A DNA stretch of 64,000 nucleotides, taken from assembly GCF_001499855.1 (NCBI RefSeq), contig NZ_LQIK01000012.1, positions 62,001-126,000 of the forward strand, written 5' to 3'. The notes below the pieces were generated by a model, which was not told where the DNA came from, ran no database searches, and saw nothing but the letters and a program-made list of their open reading frames with translations. Made by a program: the position numbers and the translations under genes. Position 1 is the stretch's first letter; every line of letters begins with the position of its first letter. Of the stretch, positions 17,441 through 24,591 are shown piece by piece. Source of the stretch: Mycobacterium sp. GA-0227b (lineage in GTDB: Bacteria; Actinomycetota; Actinomycetes; Mycobacteriales; Mycobacteriaceae).

Positions 17441-17504
17441 CCGCGAGCAGACGTGAAGTGCCCCGAAATGCCGCGAGAAAGAGGCAGTTCGCGTCTGTTC
17501 GCGG
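17441..17504. repeat. Imperfect long inverted repeat between genes
   Basis: Arms of 17 bp (17441-17457 and 17488-17504) match as inverted repeats at 15 of 17 positions, with a 30-base spacer. They contain CCGCGAGCAGACG and its complement. CCGCGAG also recurs inside the spacer at 17471. It could be a terminator for the oxidase gene or a dispersed mycobacterial intergenic element; I found no other copy in this window. Confidence 0.55.
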
Positions 17505-17515
17505 GAGATTGCCTA

Positions 17516-17572
17516 TTGACATGGTCCCAGCTTCTGTCGTACGAATGAGACATGACGGCTACTCTGTCTCAT
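17516..17572 (+). promoter_or_regulatory. cyp130 promoter and candidate operator over its start codon
   Basis: TTGACA (17516-17521) and TACGAA (17540-17545) give an 18-base spaced sigma-A type promoter, 6 bases before the ATG at 17552. ATGAGACA (17545-17552) and TGTCTCAT (17565-17572) form a perfect 8-bp inverted repeat spaced by 12, spanning the start codon. It is a plausible site for the TetR protein encoded right after cyp130. Confidence 0.5.
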
Positions 17573-18793
17573 GGCACGCCGGTTCGATTCCAGCTCGCAG
17601 ACGCCGACACCTGGGCTGACCCGTGGCCGATGTACAAGGCGCTGCGGGACCGTGATCCCGTCCACCATGTGGTGCCGCAGGACAGGCCGGATCACGACTA
17701 CTTCGTGATGTCGCGCCACGCCGATATCTGGGCCGCCGCGCGCGACCACCAGACGTTCTCGTCGGCGCAGGGGCTCACGGTGAACTACGGCGAACTGGAG
17801 CTCATCGGCCTGGCCGACAACCCGCCGATGGTCATGCAGGATCCGCCGGTGCACACCGAGTTCCGCAAGCTGGTGTCGCGCGGTTTCACCCCGAGGCAGG
17901 TCGAGGCCGTCGAACCCAAGGTGCGCGAGTACGTCGTCGAACGAATCGAGAACATCCGGGACAACGGCGGCGGCGACATCGTCGCGGAGTTGTTCAAGCC
18001 CCTGCCGTCGATGGTCGTCGCGCACTACCTCGGCGTTCCGGAGGAGGACCGCGGCCAGTTCGACGGGTGGACCGACGCGATCGTCGCGGCCAACACCGCC
18101 GACGGCGGCATCGGCGGTGCGCTGGAGACGTTGGGCGACAAGCTCGGCGAGATGATGGCCTACTTCACACAGCTGATCGAACGCCGCCGCGTCGAACCGG
18201 AGGACGACACGGTTTCGCACCTGGTGGCCGCCGGGGTGGGCGCCGACGGTGACATCGCCGGTGTGCTGTCGATCCTGGCGTTCACATTCACCATGGTCAC
18301 CGGCGGTAACGACACCACCACCGGCATGCTCGGCGGCTCGGTGCAGCTGTTGCATCAGCGGCCCGACCAGCGTCGGCTGCTGGTGGAAAACCCCGACCTG
18401 ATACCGGGTTCCGTCGAGGAGTTCCTGCGCATGACCTCGCCGGTGCAGGGGCTGGCCCGCACCGTGACCCGCGACGTGGAGGTGGCCGGTACGACGATCC
18501 CCGAGGGCAGGCGGGTGCTGTTGCTCTACGGTTCGGCGAACCGCGACGAGCGCCAGTTCGGCGCCGACGCCGCCGAACTCGACGTGACCCGCAAGCCCCG
18601 CAACATCCTGACGTTCAGTCACGGCGCGCATCACTGCCTCGGTGCGGCGGCGGCCAGGATGCAGTCCCGCGTCGCGCTGACCGAACTGCTGACGCGGATT
18701 CCGGACTTCGAGGTCGACGAGAGCGGAATCGTCTGGGCCGGCGGCAGTTACGTGCGTCGACCGCTGTCCGTGCCGTTCGTGGTGAACACCTGA
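17552..18793 (+). CDS. cyp130: Cytochrome P450 CYP130
   Basis: 413 residues. Features of a bacterial class I P450: I-helix oxygen-binding GGNDTTTGM (about residues 252-260), the ExxR in EEFLRMTS, and the haem-Cys loop FSHGAHHCLGAAAARM (about 351-366). Long stretches match remembered M. tuberculosis CYP130, including SAQGLTVNYGELE and TFTMVTGGND. The enzyme needs ferredoxin and a reductase, not found in the window; the natural substrate is unknown, azoles bind the M. tuberculosis enzyme. Its TGA overlaps the ATG of the TetR gene by one base. Confidence 0.95.
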   Translation: MTATLSHGTPVRFQLADADTWADPWPMYKALRDRDPVHHVVPQDRPDHDYFVMSRHADIWAAARDHQTFSSAQGLTVNYGELELIGLADNPPMVMQDPPVHTEFRKLVSRGFTPRQVEAVEPKVREYVVERIENIRDNGGGDIVAELFKPLPSMVVAHYLGVPEEDRGQFDGWTDAIVAANTADGGIGGALETLGDKLGEMMAYFTQLIERRRVEPEDDTVSHLVAAGVGADGDIAGVLSILAFTFTMVTGGNDTTTGMLGGSVQLLHQRPDQRRLLVENPDLIPGSVEEFLRMTSPVQGLARTVTRDVEVAGTTIPEGRRVLLLYGSANRDERQFGADAAELDVTRKPRNILTFSHGAHHCLGAAAARMQSRVALTELLTRIPDFEVDESGIVWAGGSYVRRPLSVPFVVNT

Positions 18794-19413
18794 TGGCCGG
18801 TGACTGGCTGGCCGCGCGGCGCACCGAAGTGGCCGCCGACCGGATCCTCGACGCGGCCGGTGAACTGTTCGCCCATAAAGAGGCCGCTACCGTTGGCATG
18901 CACGAAATCGCCTCGGCGGCAGGGTGTTCACGCGCAACGCTGTACCGCTATTTCGAGAACCGCGACGCGCTGTACACCGCTTATGTGCACCGGGAGAGCT
19001 ACCGGCTGTACCGCGAGATGACCGAGCAGATCAACGCGCTGACGGATCCGCGCGAACGCCTGATCGAGGGAATGCTGGCCTCGCTGCGTAATGTGCGCGA
19101 AAGTCCCGCTCTCGCATCGTGGTTCGCGACGACACAGCGCCCGATCGGTGCGGAGATGGCCGAGGAGTCCGAGGTCATCAAGGCGCTGACCGAGGCGTTC
19201 GTCATCTCGCTGGGCCCCGACGACCCCGAGTTGGTCGCCCACCGCTCCCGGTGGTTGGTGCGGGTGATGACCTCGCTGATGCTGTTCCCGGGCCATGACG
19301 AGGACGACGAGCGGTCGATGCTCGAGGAGTTCGTCGTACCGATCGTGCTGCCGGGTCAGCTTTCCTCCTCGCGCGCGGAGGCCGTCATGCCACCCAGTAA
19401 GCCTGCGCTTTGA
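18793..19413 (+). CDS. TetR-family regulator paired with cyp130 (Rv1255c-like)
   Basis: 206 residues. DNA-binding helix-turn-helix in residues about 14-58: ILDAAGELFAHKEAATVGM, then AGCSRATLYRYFENRDALYTAY. The C-terminal ligand domain is unremarkable. One-base overlap with cyp130 means translational coupling, so the repressor level follows its target. The inverted repeat over the cyp130 start is the best operator candidate. The 3' end overlaps the convergent siderophore-interacting protein gene by 29 bases. Confidence 0.92.
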   Translation: MAGDWLAARRTEVAADRILDAAGELFAHKEAATVGMHEIASAAGCSRATLYRYFENRDALYTAYVHRESYRLYREMTEQINALTDPRERLIEGMLASLRNVRESPALASWFATTQRPIGAEMAEESEVIKALTEAFVISLGPDDPELVAHRSRWLVRVMTSLMLFPGHDEDDERSMLEEFVVPIVLPGQLSSSRAEAVMPPSKPAL

Positions 19414-20101
19414 TCGACTTTTTCGAGATCTTGTACTCCTCGCGGAAGATCTTGGCCACGGCGCGGGTGGTGCGGTTGTCGCATGCCACCCAGCCGAAGT
19501 GATCGTGCGCCTCGAACGCCGCCGCGGCAACGGCTTCCACCAGTGCCTCGCCCGCGTTCTTGCGGTCCACCCACACCACGTCCGTGCTGCGGGCGACCGG
19601 TAGTTGCTTGTCGTCGTCGTGGCCGGCCTCGAGGAACACCCGGGCCGGGGCGTCGCCGATCGCGGTCAGCAGTGAGTTGATCGCGGGCAGCGATGCGGTG
19701 TCGCCGACGATCACGTAGCCGGCGGGCGGTGGTTCGGGCAGCGTGAAGTTGCTGCCCAGCACCGTCACCTCGATGGTGTCGCCCGGTTGGGCGTTCTCCG
19801 CCCAGTGCGACGCGATGCCGTCGTGCAGGGCGAACTCGATGTCGACGGTGTCGGCTGCGGGATTGGGGTCGACCAGCGTGTAGCCGCGCTGATGGAGTTT
19901 CTCGCCGTCGGCGAACCACATGCGGATCCACATCGTCGGGTGCAACGGCGAGCCCTCGAGCATGCCGCCCGCGTCGAAACTCAGCCGCAGGTAGTGCGGG
20001 CTGATCTCCCGCTTACCCGTCACGGTCAGCTGGTAGTCGCCCGCGCGCAGCAGCTTGAGCACCGCACCCTGGAAACCGCGCGTTGGCTTCTTGTCCGACA
20101 T
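19385..20101 (-). CDS. Siderophore-interacting protein (FAD ferric-siderophore reductase family)
   Basis: 238 residues, short of the usual ~270-280. FAD-binding beta-barrel in the first ~110 residues, with YLRLSFDAGGM and the flavin motif RGYTLVDPNP, where family members have R-x-Y-(T/S)-(L/V/I). The NAD(P)H-like domain has YVIVGDTASLPAINSLL, and the C-terminal region HFGWVACDNRTTRAVAKIFREEY and KAQAYWVA is typical (W-x-x-G-x2). It releases iron from imported siderophores in the cytosol. An IdeR-like box and a good Shine-Dalgarno (GGAGGG) precede the ATG, so it should be iron-repressed. Confidence 0.92.
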   Translation of the reverse strand: MSDKKPTRGFQGAVLKLLRAGDYQLTVTGKREISPHYLRLSFDAGGMLEGSPLHPTMWIRMWFADGEKLHQRGYTLVDPNPAADTVDIEFALHDGIASHWAENAQPGDTIEVTVLGSNFTLPEPPPAGYVIVGDTASLPAINSLLTAIGDAPARVFLEAGHDDDKQLPVARSTDVVWVDRKNAGEALVEAVAAAAFEAHDHFGWVACDNRTTRAVAKIFREEYKISKKSIKAQAYWVA

Positions 20102-20124
20102 AACTGGCCCTCCGTGTCGCTGTT

Positions 20125-20143
20125 CGGCGTTAGGCTACCCTAA
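20125..20143 (-). promoter_or_regulatory. IdeR-like iron box
   Basis: The 19 bases match the IdeR consensus at about 14 positions: plus-strand GTTAGGCTACCCTAA at 20129-20143 holds the well-kept half. TAGCCT inside it on the minus strand can serve as -10. It is 24 to 42 bases upstream of the siderophore-interacting protein ATG. Confidence 0.6.
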
Positions 20144-20162
20144 TTTCGCGTTCGTCGAACGG

Positions 20163-21305
20163 TCAGGCGGTCTTGACCCGGGTGAACCGGTGCAACAGCC
20201 AGGCCAGCGGGATCGTCACCACGAAGGTGACGAGGAACAGCATGACGATGGACCCGGTGTAGATCGGATAGTGCAGGATCTCCACCATCACCACCTCCAT
20301 CGTGATCAGGTGGATCAGGAAGATCTCGTAGGAGATCTCGCCGAGGAACACCATCGGCCGGCTGGAGAGCAGCCTGGCGTAAATCCCCCGATCGCCCAGT
20401 GCCAGCGGCGCGACGGCCAGCGTGGCGATCACCGCGTAGAAGAACGCTTTCGCCAATCCCTCGCGCAACTCGTTGGGCGATGTGGTGGGTTCGCCGGCGA
20501 TCGGTGTGGACACGATGAAGTAGCACGCGACCGCCAGCGGGACACATGCCAGCGCGTAGGCCCGCACACCCAGTGGCTGCAGCACCGCCAGCATCATCCC
20601 GCCGATAAACCAGGCCAGATACGACGGCAGCCACAGCCGCGCGCCGTCGGGCAGAAAGTTGGTGGTGTGCACCACGATCAGCCACGCCGGGGTGAGCAAT
20701 GCGAGCGCGACCAGTCCGCTCATCAGCAGGCCCGGCCGCCACCGTCGTCGGCACAGCACCACCAGCAGCAGCCAGGCAAGCAGGGGCAGCACAAGGTAGA
20801 ACGCGACCTCGACCGCCAGGCTCCACATCTGAGTGAGGCCCTGATGCAGGAACGAATACAGGTAGTGGTCGGTGTAGATCTGGGTCAGCGTGAGATTGCG
20901 GAACAACCCCTCCCAGGTGTGGCCGGGATTCGGGCCCGCGGTGCGGAAGTGATAGACGAGATAGGCCACCAGCACGGTCACCACGTAGGCGGGCATGATG
21001 CGGCGCACCCGGTGCCATGCGTACCGACGCACCGAGGGCGGCGGCGCGTCGGCGGCCGCGGCCTTCACCCACGGCGAGAACAACAGAAATCCGCTGAGCA
21101 CGAAGAAGATCGGCACCCCGATCTCGGCCCGTGAGTACACCAGGCCGACGTAGCCCTGCGGATACTTCCCCGTCGTGTATGCGGCGTGCGTGAGCATCAC
21201 CAACAACGCCGCGACGGCGCGGATCCCGGTGAGCGAGGCGACTCGTTCGGCCTTGCCGATGGATTCCAGGCCGCCCTGCGCGTCCAACCCGCGCGACAGC
21301 GTCAT
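20163..21305 (-). CDS. Membrane acyltransferase, acyltransferase-3 family (Rv1254-like)
   Basis: 380 residues with about 10 hydrophobic helices. Acyltransferase-3 hallmarks: ASLTGIRAVAALLVMLTHA with the essential His (about residue 40), FFVLSGFLLFSPWVKA (about 67-82), RRYAWHRVRRIMPAYV, and LTQMWSLAVEVAFYLVLPLL. It transfers acyl groups to sugars or lipids of the envelope. A 4-base overlap with deaD (ATGA type) shows it is co-translated with the helicase. Substrate unknown. Confidence 0.9.
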   Translation of the reverse strand: MTLSRGLDAQGGLESIGKAERVASLTGIRAVAALLVMLTHAAYTTGKYPQGYVGLVYSRAEIGVPIFFVLSGFLLFSPWVKAAAADAPPPSVRRYAWHRVRRIMPAYVVTVLVAYLVYHFRTAGPNPGHTWEGLFRNLTLTQIYTDHYLYSFLHQGLTQMWSLAVEVAFYLVLPLLAWLLLVVLCRRRWRPGLLMSGLVALALLTPAWLIVVHTTNFLPDGARLWLPSYLAWFIGGMMLAVLQPLGVRAYALACVPLAVACYFIVSTPIAGEPTTSPNELREGLAKAFFYAVIATLAVAPLALGDRGIYARLLSSRPMVFLGEISYEIFLIHLITMEVVMVEILHYPIYTGSIVMLFLVTFVVTIPLAWLLHRFTRVKTA

Positions 21306-22975
21306 CTCTGCTTGCGCCGGGCCTTGTCCGGCCGCCGGTCGGGCTGCAGGTTGATCTTCACCCCCGAGATGCGGGTGTTCTCAAGGGCTTTGAGCGTCCG
21401 TTGGGGCAGATCGGCAGGCAACTCGACCAATGAGAAGTCCGGGCGGATGGTGATGTGCCCGAAGTCGCTGCGGTGCAGGCCGCCTTCGTTGGCGATCGCG
21501 CCGACGATGTGACCCGGCCCGACCTTGTGCCGCTTGCCGACCGCGATGCGGTAGGTGACCAGACCGTCCCGGGATCTGCGGGCGGGCTTGTCGCGGCGCG
21601 GCCGGTCGTCGCGCTCGCGCCGCTTCTCCGGCGGCGGCTCGACCATGAAGAACTCGTCACCACCATGCGCCTGCGCGGCGAGCGCCGCGGCGATGTCGGC
21701 GATCGGCACGTCGTGCTCGCGTTCGTAGTCCTCGATGATGTTTCGGAACACGTCGGTTCCCGCGGCGTTGAGGGCATCGGTGATCGAGTCCCGGAACTTG
21801 GCCACCCGCTGCGCGTTGACGTCTTCGACCGTCGGCAGTTCGGCCTCGATCAGCTTGGACCGGGTGGCCTTCTCGATCGCCTTGAGCAGGTGGCGTTCCC
21901 GCGGTGTGACGAACAGCAGCGCCGCCCCGGACCGGCCGGCCCGGCCGGTGCGCCCGATGCGGTGCACATAGGACTCGGTGTCGTTGGGGATGTCGTAGTT
22001 CAGCACGTGGGAGATGCGCTCGACGTCCAGGCCGCGCGCGGCGACGTCCGTGGCGATCAGGACGTCGATGTTGCCGTCTTTCAATGCGGCGATGGTGCGT
22101 TCGCGCTGCGCCTGAGGAATGTCCCCGTTGATCGCCGCCGCGGCGAAGCCTCTGGCCTTGAGCCGTTCGGCGACCTCTTCGGTGGCCTGCTTGGTGCGGA
22201 CGAACACGATCATCGCGTCGCCCTCTTCGACCTCGAGCACCCGCGTCAGCGCATCCATTTTGCGGTGGCCCGCAACCTGGATGTAACGCTGCGAAATGTT
22301 CTCGGCGGTGGCGGTTTTCGCCTTGACGGTGACTTCGACCGGGTCGTGCAGGTACTTGGTGGTGATCTTGCGGATCGCGGGCGGCATGGTCGCCGAGAAC
22401 AACGCGACCTGCTTGTACTCGGGGGTGTCGGACAAAATGCGCTCGACGTCTTCGGCGAAGCCCATCTGCAGCATCTCGTCGGCCTCGTCGAGCACCAGGT
22501 AGTCGAGCCGCGACAGGTCGAGCCGGCCCTTCTCGAGGTGATCGATCACCCGGCCCGGCGTCCCGACGACCACCTGGGCACCGCGCTTGAGCCCCGCCAG
22601 CTGCGGACCGTAGGACGATCCTCCGTAGATCGGTAACACGTTGACCTCGGGCAGGTGTGCGCCGTAGCGACCGAACGCCTCGGCGACCTGCAGCGCCAAC
22701 TCGCGCGTGGGCGCCAGCACGAGCGCCTGGGTGGTTCGACTGCCGGTGTCGATCTTCGACAGAATCGGGATCGCGAACGCCGCGGTCTTGCCGGTGCCGG
22801 TCTGGGCCAGGCCCACCACGTCGGAGCCGGCCATCATCGCCGGGATGGTCGCCGCCTGGATGGCCGACGGCGTCTCGTAGCCGACGTCGACGACGGCCTG
22901 CAGCACCGATGGGTGAATGTGCAGGTCATCAAAGGTCAGCTCGGTGCCAGTCGCATCCGGCTCGGAGGGCGTCAT
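21302..22975 (-). CDS. deaD: DEAD-box RNA helicase DeaD
   Basis: 557 residues. All helicase motifs are visible: Q-motif region, AQTGTGKTAAF (Walker A, about residues 57-67), VLAPTRELA, GTPGRVIDHL, VLDEADEMLQMG, SATMP, the C-terminal ATDVAARGLDV and HRIGRTGRAGR. The tail (about 450-557) has an Arg/Lys-rich linker and a DbpA-like RNA-binding domain (TYRIAVGKRHKVGPGHIVG...), as in CsdA/DeaD. It remodels structured RNA in ribosome assembly and mRNA decay. First gene of the deaD-acyltransferase pair; a possible -10 (TAGACT) lies at 22990-22985. Confidence 0.95.
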   Translation of the reverse strand: MTPSEPDATGTELTFDDLHIHPSVLQAVVDVGYETPSAIQAATIPAMMAGSDVVGLAQTGTGKTAAFAIPILSKIDTGSRTTQALVLAPTRELALQVAEAFGRYGAHLPEVNVLPIYGGSSYGPQLAGLKRGAQVVVGTPGRVIDHLEKGRLDLSRLDYLVLDEADEMLQMGFAEDVERILSDTPEYKQVALFSATMPPAIRKITTKYLHDPVEVTVKAKTATAENISQRYIQVAGHRKMDALTRVLEVEEGDAMIVFVRTKQATEEVAERLKARGFAAAAINGDIPQAQRERTIAALKDGNIDVLIATDVAARGLDVERISHVLNYDIPNDTESYVHRIGRTGRAGRSGAALLFVTPRERHLLKAIEKATRSKLIEAELPTVEDVNAQRVAKFRDSITDALNAAGTDVFRNIIEDYEREHDVPIADIAAALAAQAHGGDEFFMVEPPPEKRRERDDRPRRDKPARRSRDGLVTYRIAVGKRHKVGPGHIVGAIANEGGLHRSDFGHITIRPDFSLVELPADLPQRTLKALENTRISGVKINLQPDRRPDKARRKQR

Positions 22976-23057
22976 CGGTAACCGAGTCTAATGCCCGCGA
23001 CACGCCCGATTTGCCAAGCGGTGTGTCGGCGCGACCTGCTCGACACGATTTGCAAAG

Positions 23058-23630
23058 GTGGCTCAGGTGACTCGCTCGGTTCGGTTCAGCAGCCTCATCG
23101 GTGTGGTGGCGGCGCTCTTGGTGGCATGCGGGGCAAGCGACTCCACCGTCTCCAAGACACCGTCGGCGGCGCCCGCCGCTTCTCCGGCAACGTCGGTAGC
23201 GCCGCCGCCGGCTCCGACGATCGGACCGCCCAGCGCCGCGGCGGCCGCCGATCCGTGTGCGGTCAACCTCGCCGCGCCGGAGATCGCCGAGGCCGTCAAG
23301 GAGTTGCCCCGCGACCCGCGCAGCAACCAGGGCTGGAACCCCGAGCCGCTGGCGGGCAACTACAACGAGTGCGCACAGCTTTCGGTCGTCATCGTGAAGG
23401 CCAACACCAACGCCGAAAACCCCAACACCCGCGCGGTGATGTTTCACCTGGGCAAGTTCATTCCGACCGGCGTGCCGGACACCTACGGGTTCAACGGCAT
23501 CGACAAGTCGGTCACCACCGGCGACACCGTCGCGCTGCGTTACTCCAACGGCGTGCCGGGCCTCGACAGTGTCGTCCGGTTCCGCTGGAACGGCAACGGT
23601 GTCGAGCTGATCGGAAACACCGCCGGCTGA
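23058..23630 (+). CDS. lprE: Lipoprotein LprE (LppP/LprE family)
   Basis: 190 residues. Lipoprotein signal: hydrophobic SSLIGVVAALLVAC with the lipobox Cys at about residue 24. A Ser/Ala/Pro-rich spacer follows (about 27-65), then a compact domain with two Cys (DPCAVNL and NYNECAQL) and the family motif MFHLGKFIPTG. Anchored outside the membrane; implicated in M. tuberculosis host interaction, molecular role unknown. GTG start 82 bases from the divergent deaD start. Confidence 0.88.
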   Translation: MAQVTRSVRFSSLIGVVAALLVACGASDSTVSKTPSAAPAASPATSVAPPPAPTIGPPSAAAAADPCAVNLAAPEIAEAVKELPRDPRSNQGWNPEPLAGNYNECAQLSVVIVKANTNAENPNTRAVMFHLGKFIPTGVPDTYGFNGIDKSVTTGDTVALRYSNGVPGLDSVVRFRWNGNGVELIGNTAG

Positions 23631-23732
23631 ACGCTAGGCCGGCTTCGTTTACTTGGTCCCACCCCGGGTATGACGGCGACGTCAATAGGCGTGCGTGTTC
23701 ACGACGCCGCTTCCTCGAAGAGGAGGGGAACC

Positions 23733-24524
23733 ATGGAAGACGCTTTACGGGACATGTGGCGGACCGTCGCCGTGTTGGCCCCCAAGGTCCTGGTGTTCAT
23801 CCTGATCCTGGTGATCGGGTGGATCGTGGCCAAACTGGTCGCCAAGGCGGTCGACAAAGTGCTCGAACGCGCCGGCTTCGACCGGGCAGTCGAGCGCGGC
23901 GGAATCCGCAAGGCACTGGAGAACAGCAAGTACGACGCCTCGACCATCGTCAGCAAGATCGTCTACTACGCGCTGCTGTTGTTCGTGCTGCAGTTGGCGT
24001 TCGGGGTTTTCGGGCCCAACCCGGTGAGCGCACTGCTCACAGGGGTGATCGCATTCCTGCCGAAGCTGTTCGTCGCGCTGATCATCGTCGTGGTGGCGGC
24101 CGCGATCGCCGCGGCCGTGCGGGACATCGTGTCCAACGCACTGAGCGGGTTCTCCTATGGACGGATGCTGGCCACCATCGCCAGCGTGACGATCCTCGGT
24201 CTGGGCATCATCGCCGCGCTCAACCAAGTGGGCATCGCCCTGACGGTCACGCTGCCGGTGCTGATCGCGGTCCTCGGCACGATCGGCGGCATCCTCGTCG
24301 TAGGTGTCGGTGGCGGCCTGATCAAGCCGATGCAGCAGCGTTGGGAGGATTACCTGTCCCGCGCCGAACGCGAAGGGCGCAACATGCGCGAGCGGAGGTT
24401 GGCCGACACCGGCGACCTGCCCCAGTACCAGCCGACGGGCCAACACGCCGCGCCTCCGGCGGCGCCATATCCACAGCAGCCCTATCCGCAGCAGTCCTAT
24501 CCCCCGGATCGGCCGCTGGGCTGA
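23733..24524 (+). CDS. Multi-helix membrane protein, conserved TM-helix (MscS-like/CmpX) type
   Basis: 263 residues from the ATG at 23733, chosen because a strong AGGAGG ends about 8 bases upstream; the open frame begins at 23670. It has about five hydrophobic helices: residues 13-35, 70-95, 108-130, 155-178, 184-205. Repeats of the TM_helix type are seen (WIVAKLVAKAVDKVLERAGFDRAVERGG). The C-terminus is a cytoplasmic Pro/Gln/Tyr-rich tail with repeated PYPQQ. Related proteins are thought to be small-conductance channels or membrane-stress proteins; no mechanosensitive beta domain is present. Confidence 0.85.
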   Translation: MEDALRDMWRTVAVLAPKVLVFILILVIGWIVAKLVAKAVDKVLERAGFDRAVERGGIRKALENSKYDASTIVSKIVYYALLLFVLQLAFGVFGPNPVSALLTGVIAFLPKLFVALIIVVVAAAIAAAVRDIVSNALSGFSYGRMLATIASVTILGLGIIAALNQVGIALTVTLPVLIAVLGTIGGILVVGVGGGLIKPMQQRWEDYLSRAEREGRNMRERRLADTGDLPQYQPTGQHAAPPAAPYPQQPYPQQSYPPDRPLG

Positions 24525-24579
24525 GAAGGGCTGCGCCGGGAAACTTTCCCGGCGGCCGTGACATGTCGGCGGGGTCACA

Positions 24580-24585
24580 TACAGT
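24580..24585 (+). promoter_or_regulatory. -10 element of a leaderless transcript
   Basis: TACAGT ends 6 bases before the GTG at 24592. Confidence 0.4.
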
Positions 24586-24591
24586 GGCACC

